64,000 nucleotides of DNA from Nostoc sp. LEGE 06077 (GTDB lineage: Bacteria; Cyanobacteriota; Cyanobacteriia; Cyanobacteriales; Nostocaceae), in assembly GCF_015207705.1 (NCBI RefSeq), contig NZ_JADEWI010000013.1, forward strand, positions 62,001-126,000. Direction: 5' to 3'. This document shows, piece after piece, positions 36,505 through 45,634 of this stretch (position 1 is the first letter of the stretch; each line of letters begins with the position of its first letter). Made by a program: the position numbers and the translations under genes. The notes under the pieces are model-generated. The model had not been told where the DNA came from and did no database searches. It saw only the letters and a list, made by a program, of their open reading frames with translations.

Positions 36505-36532
36505 AGCCTGCGGCAAGCCGCTGCGCGTCTAC
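36505..36532. repeat. Small dispersed repeat between adaptor and pump genes
   Basis: The segment agcctgcggcaagccgctgc followed by gcgtctac is a common palindromic small dispersed repeat in Nostoc genomes. It sits in the 83-base spacer of the efflux operon, 20 bases before the pump gene start, next to 'cttcacacttcat' strings. Identification is from memory of the repeat class. Confidence 0.55.
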
Positions 36533-36552
36533 ATACTTCACACTTCATATTT

Positions 36553-39500
36553 ATGTTTGTTGATTTCTTCATCAAGCGACCAGTCTTTTCTACAGTCTGC
36601 GCGATCATTATCTTACTGGTGGGATTAATTAGTATTCCCACACTACCCATCGCCCAGTTTCCCGATATTAGTCCTAACCAAATCAACGTTACAGCCAACT
36701 ACAGTGGAGCCAGTGCTGAGGTAGTAGAAAGCGGCATCACTAATATTTTAGAAAGACAAATTAATGGAGTTGAAGGTCTGAGATACATGACCTCCAGCAG
36801 CAGCAACGATGGTACAAGTAGTATTACAGTTACCTTCGATGCCTCACGCAATAAAGATTTGGCTGCTGTTGATGTCCAAAATCGTGTTTCTATTGCTGAG
36901 GCACAATTACCAGATGTAGTCCAGCGTACAGGTGTTAGGGTCAGCAAGCAATCTAACAATATTCTCTTAGGAATTGGTTTATATACCGACAATAAAGAAT
37001 ATGACAATACATTTTTAAGCAACTATGCTGACCTGTACGTAGCAGATGCGCTCAAACGAGTTAAAGGCGTAGGTGATGTCCGCATTTTTGGTGAACGCCG
37101 CTATGCTATGCGCCTGTGGTTAGATCCCAGTCGGTTAGCGACGCGGGGATTGACCACAGAAGATGTCACAACAGCACTAGCACAACAAAACTTGCAAATT
37201 GGTGCGGGGAGAATAGGTCAAGAACCAGCCCCCAAAGGACAACAGTATCAAATTGATGTCCGTGCAGCCAGCCGACTCACAGAACCTAAAGAATTTGAAG
37301 AAATTGTTATTAGATCCGAAGATGATGGGACTTTAGTCAAACTCAAAGATATCGGTCGAGCCGAATTAGGGGCAGAAAATTACAATACATTTCTGCGATA
37401 TCGGGCTAAGGATGCCGTCGGATTGGGTATTTATCAAGTTCCTGGGAGTAATGCCTTAGATGTAGCCAAGGGAGTGAAAGCAGCGATCGCTGCACTGGCT
37501 CCAAGTTTTCCACCGGGGATGAAATATCAAGTAGCTTTTGACACAACTATGTTTGTGGAAGAGTCTTTGGCAGAAGTAATCAAGACTCTATTTGAAGCTG
37601 TGGTGTTGGTGGTTATCGTTATTTTCCTATTCTTGCAAGACTGGCGAACGACGCTGATTCCAGCGCTCACAATTCCTCTAGCATTGGTAGGGACATTTGC
37701 CTTCGTCAAAGTATTTAACTTCTCGATTAATAGTTTGACCTTATTTGGTTTGACCTTAGCATCAGGGATGGTGGTAGATGATGCGATCGTTGTGGTTGAG
37801 CAAATCAGCCGTTTTATTCAAGATAAAGGTATAAATCCCCGCCGTGCCGCCAGTGAATCAATGGCGGAATTATTTGGTGCAGTCATCGCTACTTCCTTGG
37901 TGTTGATGGCGGTGTTTGTGCCAGTGGCGTTTTTTCCAGGAACCACAGGTGCATTGTATCGGCAATTTGCCTTAACCATCGCCTTCTCCATTGCTATTTC
38001 CACTTTTTTAGCTTTGACCCTCACACCTTCATTGTGTGCCTTGCTACTGCGTCAAGGGCAAGAACCTACGGGTTGGCTGGGCTGGATTTTCAACAAAATT
38101 AACAGATTTTTAGACTGGGTAACGCAAGGATATCGGCGATCGCTCAATTTTCTCACAGGGATTAAAAGCGTCATTATCGGATTATTTATCGTCTCTTTGG
38201 GAATGACTGCTTGGTTGTATGCAAGCGTACCTACAGCTTTTCTCCCCGAAGAAGATCAAGGCTATTTCATCACAATTATCCAAGGGCCACAAGGGGTGTC
38301 GCTGCAATATACCAGCGATGTCATGTCCCAAGTAGAAAAAGAAATTCTGCAAATTCCCGAAGTTGTTGGCACCTTTGCAGTTGGTGGCTTTGGTTTCAGT
38401 GGTAGTACTGCCAACAGCGGTATCATCTTTACCACCTTAAAGCCTTGGGGAGAGCGTGAAAGACCAGATCAGGCAGTCAAAGCCCTTATCGGTAAATTAC
38501 AAGGCAAATTTTTCGCCATTCCCGAAGCGAGAATCTTTGCTGTCAATCCTCCAGGGATTCAAGGTTTAGGTAACTTTGGTGGTTTTACCTTTCAACTCCA
38601 AGACCGCAGAGGTAATGGCGGTTTAGACAACCTAGTTCAAACAATGGGTCAATTGCTAGGTCGTGCCAATCAAACCCCCGGACTACAAGCTGTATTCACC
38701 ACCTTTGCCGCTAATACACCCCAGCTACTTGTAGAAGTAGACCGCAACAAAACCAATGCGCTACAAGTGAATGTAGATGATATATTTACCACCTTGCAAA
38801 CTGCTTTAGGGTCGCAATATGTCAACGATTTCAACCTCCAGCAGCGTAACTATCGGGTGTATGTTCAAGCTGATGAACAGTTTCGCTCTAACCCTCAAGA
38901 TATCGGGCAATTATATGTTCGTTCTCGCAAGAATGAAATGATACCTTTGAGTAATTTGGTGAAAATTACTCCTACCACAGGAGCGCAAACAATTAACCAC
39001 TACAATCTATTTCGCTCCATCGAAATCAATGGTTCCGCAGCACCAGGCTCTAGTTCGGGAGACGCTATCCAAAAAATGGAACAGGTAGCTCAAGAAGTTT
39101 TACCATCCAGTTACGGTTATGAATGGTCAGGTACAGCCTTAGAAGAACTAGAATCTGGTGGTTTAGCACCCGTAATTTTTGGCTTAGGATTAGTTTTTGT
39201 CTTCTTAGTTCTAGCAGCCCAATACGAAAATTACATTGACCCTTTAATTATTATGCTGTCAGTGCCTTTAGCGATTTTTGGCGCACTGTTAGCCCAGTCA
39301 ATGCGGGGTTACGCTAACGATGTCTACTGTCAAATTGGTCTAGTCATGTTGATTGGTTTGGCCAGTAAAAATGCGATTTTGATTGTGGAATTTGCTAACC
39401 AATTGCGAGAACAAGGGCTTTCGATTACTAAAGCCGTAATTGAAGCTTCTCAAGAACGCTTACGCCCAATTTTGATGACTGCTTTTTCTACGCTTTTGGG

Positions 39501-39687
39501 GATTTTTCCCTTGGCCGTGGCGACTGGTGCAGGTGCAGGTAGCCGTCAATCTTTGGGGACGGCGGTATTTGGTGGGATGTTAATTGCCACATTCTTAAGT
39601 TTGTTTGTCGTACCTGTGTTGTACATCGTGATTAAATCTTTCACAGAACGATTGATGAAGCCACATCCAGAAAAAACAATGCACTGA
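36553..39687 (+). CDS. RND multidrug efflux transporter (AcrB/HAE1 family)
   Basis: This is a 1044-residue, 12-helix proton-driven pump of the inner membrane. The start MFVDFFIKRPVFSTVCAI and the motif ASGMVVDDAIVVVEQISR (helix 4, with the paired aspartates of the proton relay) are typical of the HAE1 branch. Two large periplasmic loops follow helices 1 and 7. The end (FVVPVLYIVIKSFTERL) is standard. Substrates are unknown, and hydrophobic drugs or lipid-like compounds are usual for the branch. It is cotranscribed with the adaptor gene. Confidence 0.94.
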   Translation: MFVDFFIKRPVFSTVCAIIILLVGLISIPTLPIAQFPDISPNQINVTANYSGASAEVVESGITNILERQINGVEGLRYMTSSSSNDGTSSITVTFDASRNKDLAAVDVQNRVSIAEAQLPDVVQRTGVRVSKQSNNILLGIGLYTDNKEYDNTFLSNYADLYVADALKRVKGVGDVRIFGERRYAMRLWLDPSRLATRGLTTEDVTTALAQQNLQIGAGRIGQEPAPKGQQYQIDVRAASRLTEPKEFEEIVIRSEDDGTLVKLKDIGRAELGAENYNTFLRYRAKDAVGLGIYQVPGSNALDVAKGVKAAIAALAPSFPPGMKYQVAFDTTMFVEESLAEVIKTLFEAVVLVVIVIFLFLQDWRTTLIPALTIPLALVGTFAFVKVFNFSINSLTLFGLTLASGMVVDDAIVVVEQISRFIQDKGINPRRAASESMAELFGAVIATSLVLMAVFVPVAFFPGTTGALYRQFALTIAFSIAISTFLALTLTPSLCALLLRQGQEPTGWLGWIFNKINRFLDWVTQGYRRSLNFLTGIKSVIIGLFIVSLGMTAWLYASVPTAFLPEEDQGYFITIIQGPQGVSLQYTSDVMSQVEKEILQIPEVVGTFAVGGFGFSGSTANSGIIFTTLKPWGERERPDQAVKALIGKLQGKFFAIPEARIFAVNPPGIQGLGNFGGFTFQLQDRRGNGGLDNLVQTMGQLLGRANQTPGLQAVFTTFAANTPQLLVEVDRNKTNALQVNVDDIFTTLQTALGSQYVNDFNLQQRNYRVYVQADEQFRSNPQDIGQLYVRSRKNEMIPLSNLVKITPTTGAQTINHYNLFRSIEINGSAAPGSSSGDAIQKMEQVAQEVLPSSYGYEWSGTALEELESGGLAPVIFGLGLVFVFLVLAAQYENYIDPLIIMLSVPLAIFGALLAQSMRGYANDVYCQIGLVMLIGLASKNAILIVEFANQLREQGLSITKAVIEASQERLRPILMTAFSTLLGIFPLAVATGAGAGSRQSLGTAVFGGMLIATFLSLFVVPVLYIVIKSFTERLMKPHPEKTMH

Positions 39688-39702
39688 GGCAGTTATGTAT
39701 AT

Positions 39703-39724
39703 GGGGATTTTAGCCAAAATCCCC
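39703..39724 (+). terminator. Stem-loop after the efflux operon
   Basis: GGGGATTTT-agcc-AAAATCCCC is a perfect 9-bp hairpin with a four-base loop, starting 16 bases after the pump stop codon. No run of T follows, so it may stabilise the 3' end rather than act as an intrinsic terminator. Confidence 0.5.
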
Positions 39725-39814
39725 TGACACCCCTTTACCCTTACCCCCATAAACCCTTTGTGCATAAGTCCTGTTGAGGTGTCGTGAGACTCACTGTTGA
39801 GTACCTCAACCTGA

Positions 39815-40063
39815 CTAACGACTACCAGCAATAACTAATCGTTCAGGAAGTACGCCATCTAACATAAATCCTGGTTGCACTATAGACGCAGACATCTGAT
39901 GTATTGATGTTTCTGAGAATGCTTGATGGGTTTGATTGGCTGGAGTGTTTATAGCTAAAGTTGTTTCGGTATAAAGGTTTTGCCCAGGCACAGAGTAACC
40001 AAAAGCGATTAATCCAGATGCAAGAGAGGAGGTAATTAATTTGGAGTACAATTGTGTTGTCAT
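39815..40063 (-). CDS. Small hypothetical protein, possibly exported
   Basis: This is an 82-residue frame with a strong Shine-Dalgarno (GAGGAGG, about six bases before ATG), which supports translation. The first 28 residues (short polar start, then LITSSLASGLIAFGYSVPG) resemble a signal peptide. The rest is Thr/Gln/Ser-rich with no cysteine. No family is recognised. It is convergent with the efflux operon. A partial mobile-element end (taagtcct, 39765-39772) lies just past its stop. Confidence 0.5.
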   Translation of the reverse strand: MTTQLYSKLITSSLASGLIAFGYSVPGQNLYTETTLAINTPANQTHQAFSETSIHQMSASIVQPGFMLDGVLPERLVIAGSR

Positions 40064-40592
40064 AGTATCCTCCTCAGATGAATAATGCTGACATCAAGCC
40101 ACAATTGTTAATAGGAAGAACATCACATAAGTATGCAGATTTATAAAAATTCCGATAGCAGTGAGGTTTGATTGTTGAAAACATCTCTGTAGAGGTGCAG
40201 GCTCTACCTTCCTATCAGTTACGAACGTTTACCCCTACAAGAACTTGTATGTGTATCAATATTTTGGTGAATTGGCATTAAGTAAGTAGGCACGAAAAAC
40301 CCAAACTATGTAAAGATAAGTAAAGGCGGAGAATGTATCTACATCGGTACCAAAAATATGGGTGCGCGTTTAAGGGGATTTTTAACTCGTGAGCAAGACC
40401 GAACCCTTTTAAATTTGAGGCTAACAAATCGCTTCCCCGGAACGCCGAAATATAGTTACTTGAGTTACAAAAGTTATCTGCATTCGGTGAGTTTGGTCGT
40501 TATGTGTCGAGCATAAGGTAATCAAGATGAAGCTCGTCACAATCAAATTAATACTCAGTATCTTTGCTATGCAATTATCAGGCGATCGCTAA
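40064..40592. other. Intergenic region with a transposase fragment
   Basis: A 529-base region without an intact gene. It contains an IS630-type transposase remnant (40358-40516, described separately). The first 290 bases are AT-rich and without clear features. A tcaagatgaagctcgtc-type frame near 40520 is not convincing. Confidence 0.5.
40358..40516 (+). pseudogene. N-terminal fragment of an IS630-type transposase
   Basis: ATG at 40358 opens a 52-codon frame whose first 21 residues (MGARLRGFLTREQDRTLLNL...) match the start of cyanobacterial IS630-family transposases, which continue into a helix-turn-helix domain. After residue 22 the sequence is unrelated, so only the 5' end survives. No terminal repeats were found around it. 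Recognition is from memory of the family start. Confidence 0.5.
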
Positions 40593-41156
40593 CTAAAACA
40601 AACTTTTAACAGCACAACTAAATCCCGGCAAAACTGGACTAGTTAAATTATCTTCTTTATATAAAGTAGCCGCTAATTTTAAAACACCATTTTCCCGACG
40701 GTAAATTCCTACTGTCTCTTTTTCGCGGTCAAAAATCCAGTATTCTTGTACTCCTTGAACTGAGTACAGCTTCAGCTTTAACTGCTTATCTCGTTTCTTC
40801 TGCACTTCGCCAGGAGAAAGCACTTCAATTACTAACTCTGGCGCACCTGTTAAATGTCCAGCTTCATCTAATATTTCTGATAAACGTTCATTACTCACCC
40901 AAACTACATCAGGAATTACGTTATCAGTATCGGTGAAAATAATTCCCACACCAGTAGCAGCATCACCTAACCCTGTTTCTCTAGACCAGAGTTTTAGCTG
41001 CGTACAAATATTATCACCAACATTTTGATGTTTCCAATGAGGCGCTCTAGTCACAAATAATTCTCCGTCAATTATCTCATAACGCTTGCCATCGTCAGGA
41101 AATAACTCTAAGTCAGCCGTTGTCCAACGAATTTGTTCTGATGCAGTAGAAGTCAT
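40593..41156 (-). CDS. Uma2-family endonuclease
   Basis: This 187-residue Uma2/DUF820 protein has a PD-(D/E)XK-like core: the start-domain motif FPDDGKRYEIIDGEL (Glu/Asp), then NVIPDVVWVS (Asp), APELVIEVLSP (Glu-x-x), and the QEYWIFD strand. The whole predicted fold is present, so it may be active. Uma2 families are greatly expanded in cyanobacteria and their role is unknown. It is convergent with the IS630 remnant and about 80 bases from the radical-SAM gene on the same strand. Confidence 0.85.
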   Translation of the reverse strand: MTSTASEQIRWTTADLELFPDDGKRYEIIDGELFVTRAPHWKHQNVGDNICTQLKLWSRETGLGDAATGVGIIFTDTDNVIPDVVWVSNERLSEILDEAGHLTGAPELVIEVLSPGEVQKKRDKQLKLKLYSVQGVQEYWIFDREKETVGIYRRENGVLKLAATLYKEDNLTSPVLPGFSCAVKSLF

Positions 41157-41236
41157 ACAAATTTTGGATGTCCGATTTTGGATTTAGGGAGTGCATTTTC
41201 GTCTTTATTTTCCACTCCCTACACCCTATTTTAAAT

Positions 41237-42826
41237 TTAACTCGCGATCGCTTCGGCTTTTTCTGCGACTACTGGGACATAAGGTTTTTCAGCACCTTGT
41301 GCCAAATATACAGCTAGTTGGCTTTCAATTTCATCGCGGACAATCTGGCGATATTCTAAGAAATGCTCGTTATGGGCGCAAACAGCAATGTAGTGGTCAA
41401 CAACAGCAGGGTTCCGCTTGAGGAGACTGAACAAATGATGCCAGAATTTCCAGCGAGTTTCCCGTTTAATTCCTTGTCGCCAAATTACAATCAACAATGC
41501 TTTAATTACTACCCACTCTGGCATTTTGAAAGGTGCTTTCCATTTTGGTGTACCCATCATTAAAAAGCAGCGATAAGTCCGATCTAAGTATTGTACTGGG
41601 TCGTATAAAGCACAAAAAGCCTCGACATATTCCCTGGCAAGTTCTTCTAAAGGTCGGGTGGGAATAAAGTTCATCAACGTAGTTTGGTTGATGTTACTTT
41701 CGGTATTTTCCCGCAATCTGCCTTCTTTTTTCAGGCGATGCCACAGTGCTGTATTTGGTAGCGCTTGTAACATGGCGAAGGTGGTTGAAGGAATAGCTGC
41801 TTGTTCGGCAAAACGGACGATGCGATCGCCTGCGCCGGCTTTTTCGCCATCAAACCCGATAATAAACCCAGCCATTGGTCGCAACCCAGCTTTGATGATG
41901 GTTTGTACTGCGTCTGTCAAAGAACTACGGGTATTTTGAAACTTCTTGGTTAATTGCAAGCTATCTTCGTCTGGGGTTTCAATTCCCAAAAACACCGCCG
42001 AGAAACCAGACTCAACCATTAATTCCAGCAATTCTTCGTCTTGGGCTAAATCTACAGAAGCTTCGGTGTCAAATTTAAAGGGATATTGGTGTTCCTCCAT
42101 CCAAACTTTTAACTCTTTCAGCAACAATTTCACATTTCGTTTGTTACCGATAAAGTTGTCATCCACCATGAACACACCCCGCCGCCATCCCAGTTCATAG
42201 AGAGAATCTAACTCTGCTAAAAGTTGTTCTGGGGTTTTGGTGCGTGGTTTACGACCATAGAGAACAATAATGTCACAAAATTCGCACTGGAAGGGACAAC
42301 CGCGCGAAAATTGCACCGACATCATGTCATAGGCGTTTAATTCTAATAAATCAAAGCGGGGTACTGGTGTACTTGTCACATCAGGTTTTTCAGCAGTGCG
42401 GAAAGTCCCGGATTTTTCACCTCGTTGAATTGCTTCCACAAACATTGGTAAGGTGATTTCGCCTTCATCCAGAATCAGGAAATCTGCGCCAACGTTTTGC
42501 ACAGCAGAAGGTGTGGAGGTTGGGTAAGGGCCACCAACTGCGACTAACTTACCACGGCGTTTTGCTTCTTGAATTTGCTCCAGTAAGTCTTGCTTCTGGA
42601 CAATCATCGCCGATAAAATCACGACATCAGCCCATTCCCATTCTGCTTCTGTTGCTGGGCGAATGTTGCGATCGACCAGTTTGAATTCCCATTCTTGGGG
42701 CAGAATTGCTGCTACAGTGACTAAACCCAAAGGTGGTAACAAAACCTTGCGATCAACTAAATCTAGAATCTTTTCGTATGACCAAAAGGTTTTAGGAAAT
42801 ATCGGATAAACTAATAAAATTCTCAT
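41237..42826 (-). CDS. B12-binding radical SAM protein with DUF4070
   Basis: This is a 529-residue enzyme with an N-terminal cobalamin-binding Rossmann domain (about 1-150), a radical SAM core with the cluster motif Cys177-x3-Cys181-x2-Cys184 (RGCPFQCEFCD), and a C-terminal DUF4070-type domain (about 370-520). B12-dependent radical SAM enzymes mostly methylate or rearrange unactivated carbons. HpnP-like hopanoid and BchE-like chlorophyll enzymes share the layout, but the substrate here is not predictable. There is no biosynthetic partner gene next to it. Its leader is 207 bases to the divergent Uma2 gene. Confidence 0.88.
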   Translation of the reverse strand: MRILLVYPIFPKTFWSYEKILDLVDRKVLLPPLGLVTVAAILPQEWEFKLVDRNIRPATEAEWEWADVVILSAMIVQKQDLLEQIQEAKRRGKLVAVGGPYPTSTPSAVQNVGADFLILDEGEITLPMFVEAIQRGEKSGTFRTAEKPDVTSTPVPRFDLLELNAYDMMSVQFSRGCPFQCEFCDIIVLYGRKPRTKTPEQLLAELDSLYELGWRRGVFMVDDNFIGNKRNVKLLLKELKVWMEEHQYPFKFDTEASVDLAQDEELLELMVESGFSAVFLGIETPDEDSLQLTKKFQNTRSSLTDAVQTIIKAGLRPMAGFIIGFDGEKAGAGDRIVRFAEQAAIPSTTFAMLQALPNTALWHRLKKEGRLRENTESNINQTTLMNFIPTRPLEELAREYVEAFCALYDPVQYLDRTYRCFLMMGTPKWKAPFKMPEWVVIKALLIVIWRQGIKRETRWKFWHHLFSLLKRNPAVVDHYIAVCAHNEHFLEYRQIVRDEIESQLAVYLAQGAEKPYVPVVAEKAEAIAS

Positions 42827-43033
42827 GTAGTAGCAATCCTCACACTCTAATTGTTATCCCACTCTAACGAAAATAATTACTTATTGACTTTTAACTATTA
42901 TTGGCTTTAGCTTACCGTTAATAGATTTAACTCTGCAATTATTAACTAGAAATTTTCTACCTTAGTTGTCAAGAATATTCAATATTGTCAAAAATAGGAT
43001 GATCCTCGATTCCCTATTGTGTAAGAGGTCAAG

Positions 43034-43648
43034 ATGGTACAGGTATCTCCAAACCCAGACAGCGAAACTCTATTGATTGAGTTACCTAAAGCGATCGCAC
43101 TGTATGTCACTCAAGAACAGTTTACCGCTTTAGCCGCAGCTAATCGAGATTTGCGGCTGGAAAGAACTGCAAAAGGAGAATTAATAGTGAATCCGCCTAC
43201 AGGTTGGGAGATTGGTAAACGTAATGTGACCATTTCGGGAGAATTATATTTATGGTGGCGAAATGCGGGTGAACCTGGTCAAGCCTTTGATTCCTCCACT
43301 GGCTTTATCTTACCTAACGGTGCGATTCGCTCTCCCGATACTTCTTGGGTAAGTGAAGAACGTTGGGAAGCACTGACTCCCGAACAAAAAGGAACTTTTG
43401 CAAATATCTGTCCAGATTTTGTAGTTGAATTACGTTCAAGTTCAGATACTCTCAAGTCTCTGCAAGAGAAAATGCGGGAGTATATGGAAAATGGCGCGAA
43501 ACTCGGTTGGTTAATCGATCCACAACAGCAGCGGGTGGAAATTCATCGTCCCAATTTGGTAGTGGAAGTGTTGGAAAATCCGGTTGAGTTGTCGGAGGAA
43601 ACAATGTTACCGGGTTTTGTTTTAGATTTGCGTCGGGTGTGGGGTTGA
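43034..43648 (+). CDS. Uma2-family endonuclease
   Basis: This is a 204-residue member with the longer N-terminal region (residues 1-45, MVQVSPNPDSETLLIELPKA) common to one Uma2 subgroup. Core motifs are GELIVNPPTGWEIGKRN, IRSPDTSWVS, CPDFVVELRSSSD and LGWLIDP, giving the PD-(D/E)XK residues Asp, Glu-x-Arg. It differs from the protein at 40593 (about 25-30% by eye), so the two are distant paralogues. AGGT lies before the start. It is convergent with the VapC gene (17-base gap). Confidence 0.85.
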   Translation: MVQVSPNPDSETLLIELPKAIALYVTQEQFTALAAANRDLRLERTAKGELIVNPPTGWEIGKRNVTISGELYLWWRNAGEPGQAFDSSTGFILPNGAIRSPDTSWVSEERWEALTPEQKGTFANICPDFVVELRSSSDTLKSLQEKMREYMENGAKLGWLIDPQQQRVEIHRPNLVVEVLENPVELSEETMLPGFVLDLRRVWG

Positions 43649-43664
43649 ATTCAGATCATCATGC

Positions 43665-44087
43665 TTACAGCGTCCAATCTACGATTGCTAGTTTGGGTAC
43701 TAGACCAAAATCTCGTTGATTACGAGTAACGACTGTGGCATTAAGAGATAATGCGATCGCAGCTATTCGCATATCTTTTTGCAGACGATTTTTTCGCAGG
43801 GGAGGATTCTCTTTCAACAGGTGTTTGAGACAGTCATCAGCTAGGGGTGTGAAATCTAGGATCTCAACTGTTTGGAGATATTTGACTGTTGTCCAAAGTT
43901 TTGAGTAAAGTGCAGGGAGATTATGCACTGTTGATGGATCGTTAATTCTACCAATCCAGCCGTTGAAAAGTTCTTGAACCGTAATTACAGTAACAGCAAT
44001 TTGATGCAGAGAAGCATTGGCGATAACTTGAGGGTGATTGCAAAGAATTAGTGAAACATGGTCAGTATCGAGAATATATCGAGACAC
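43665..44087 (-). CDS. vapC: PIN-domain toxin, VapC family
   Basis: This 140-residue PIN ribonuclease has the expected acidic set Asp7 (LDTDHVS), Glu39 (TVQELFNGW), Asp105 (KDMRIAAIAL) and Asp126 (TRNQRDF). VapC toxins cleave tRNA or rRNA. It begins 11 bases after the stop of the upstream gene, its presumed antitoxin. All catalytic acids are present, so the toxin looks intact. Confidence 0.88.
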   Translation of the reverse strand: MSRYILDTDHVSLILCNHPQVIANASLHQIAVTVITVQELFNGWIGRINDPSTVHNLPALYSKLWTTVKYLQTVEILDFTPLADDCLKHLLKENPPLRKNRLQKDMRIAAIALSLNATVVTRNQRDFGLVPKLAIVDWTL

Positions 44088-44098
44088 TCAAGTGACCG

Positions 44099-44461
44099 CT
44101 ACAAGTAGTATGAGGAGTCAATTTCAGCTTCATCATCTGAGGTTCGCTGCGCTCGAATTTCATTCATGATTTCCTGAAAATCTGGATCGTCTTGAAAGAC
44201 ACCCGCAAATTGCATCCAGGTAGGTTCTGAAGCGTCTAGTAGTGGTACATTCCAGGAAATAGCTTCGATGTGGCTGAGTCGTTCTAAAAAGGTGGTTTGC
44301 AGTTGGGCGATCGCGGCTTCTCGTGTTTGTGCTTCGACGCGAAAGTTGGGAAATTCAAAAATAGATGCAGCAAACTGACCATTTTTGAGGGTTTCTATTA
44401 GGAGTGTCACCTTAAGGTTAGCTGATGGCTGAGATTGCCTTACATTTATATTGATGACCAT
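44099..44461 (-). CDS. Putative antitoxin partner of VapC
   Basis: This is a 120-residue protein. An N-terminal part of HicB-like pattern (LIETLKNGQFAASIFEFPNF, with REAAIAQLQTTFLERL) is followed by an acidic region ending FAGVFQDDPDFQEIMNEIRA, which resembles the toxin-binding tails of VapB-type antitoxins in cyanobacteria. No classical AbrB or ribbon-helix-helix motif is visible. Position immediately upstream of vapC supports an antitoxin role. It is on the same strand and likely cotranscribed. Confidence 0.68.
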   Translation of the reverse strand: MVININVRQSQPSANLKVTLLIETLKNGQFAASIFEFPNFRVEAQTREAAIAQLQTTFLERLSHIEAISWNVPLLDASEPTWMQFAGVFQDDPDFQEIMNEIRAQRTSDDEAEIDSSYYL

Positions 44462-44580
44462 GTTTGAAACACTTTAAGTGTCTTTCTCATTCTACTGTAG
44501 ATGATGTAATTGCCGACCGTAGGCGATCGCCAAAACCATTTCTAGAGTTAGCTATATCTGAAAAAACACCACTTAGCAGG

Positions 44581-45537
44581 TTAGTTTTTTATTGGCACAC
44601 CACTAATTTTCAACACATCACTCATGGTTGCACAATAATTTGGCAAGCCAAAACTAGCAGGATTGACGGCATTTTTATATGTAAAATGGCGGTAGTTCAT
44701 ACAGAATCTATCCCAAGCTGCCATTTGAATGCGGAAGACGGCAATAATCAAATTAGCTAATGATATAGATAGAGGAATACGAAAATAAATTTTTTTACCC
44801 AGATAAGCGCAGGTTTCTTCTATTGCTTGGTTGGCGGTGAGTCTTTCTTGACCCAAAACTAACTTGCGTTGTTCCTTGCTTCCGGGTGGATTTTCAATTA
44901 AATATTCCACGACGGTAGCAATATCTTTTCCGTGGATAAAGTGAAAACTGCCGTCGGCTTGTAAAAAGCGAATTAAATTAATATATTTTGTAACTTCGGG
45001 TATGCCAGAGGTGAGGTGCGAATATGGTTTACTAGCATCACCGCCTAACACTAATGTGGGAAAAACTGTGGTAATTTTAGGCGCGATCGCTAGTTTTTCT
45101 TTTTCATGCAAGCATTGGTATTTAGAACCAATATAATCTGTGCCAATCTCACCTGCTTCTTTCAGAGGTTGATTTTTGTTATCTAAAACACTAGCTGTAG
45201 AAAAATAAATTACCTGTTGGCAGCGTTCTGGATCTAGCAAACTTAGTAATTCTAGCGTTTTCGAGACATTGATATCATACGTATTATCGCCGCCCCAGGC
45301 TGTTGCTGTTAACACTGCTACATCAATTGTCGATAACAAATCCGCAAAGTGTTTAATTTCTTGCATATCGCCTTGCAAGACAGTAACACCTGGGCGATAT
45401 TGCGTATTGACTTGCAGCTTATTAGGGTTTCTAACTAGTAAAAATAGCTCGTGATTTGTATTTTGAATTAATGTTTCTGAGATGTAATGACCGATGCAGC
45501 CACTTGCGCCTGTAACTAAAATTCTTTTCTGACTCAT
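44581..45537 (-). CDS. NAD(P)-dependent epimerase/dehydratase (extended SDR)
   Basis: This 318-residue short-chain dehydrogenase of the extended type has the Rossmann motif GASGCIG (10-16) and a Y-x3-K-like pair in the DYIGSKYQC segment. The active-site Ser is in the YFSTASVLD segment. The central part (LVRNPNKL, VLQGDMQ) is NmrA-like. The substrate could be a sugar nucleotide or another small carbonyl. It is not in a sugar gene cluster. The coding region ends about 120 bases before the antitoxin gene. Confidence 0.82.
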   Translation of the reverse strand: MSQKRILVTGASGCIGHYISETLIQNTNHELFLLVRNPNKLQVNTQYRPGVTVLQGDMQEIKHFADLLSTIDVAVLTATAWGGDNTYDINVSKTLELLSLLDPERCQQVIYFSTASVLDNKNQPLKEAGEIGTDYIGSKYQCLHEKEKLAIAPKITTVFPTLVLGGDASKPYSHLTSGIPEVTKYINLIRFLQADGSFHFIHGKDIATVVEYLIENPPGSKEQRKLVLGQERLTANQAIEETCAYLGKKIYFRIPLSISLANLIIAVFRIQMAAWDRFCMNYRHFTYKNAVNPASFGLPNYCATMSDVLKISGVPIKN

Positions 45538-45634
45538 AGTGAGTTTTTTAATTTAGAGTTAAAAATAAGATGAAATGTTCCGCTTGAAAATTTATTTTTA
45601 CCGCCTGAATTTACAACTTCTGGTTAGTTAATTC

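Noticed and set aside
41658-42200. Plus-strand frames opposite the B12 radical-SAM gene
   Set aside because: They are shadows of a gene with full catalytic motifs on the minus strand.
44464-44760. 98-residue plus-strand frame
   Set aside because: It overlaps the 3' end of the epimerase gene on the other strand and shows no family features.
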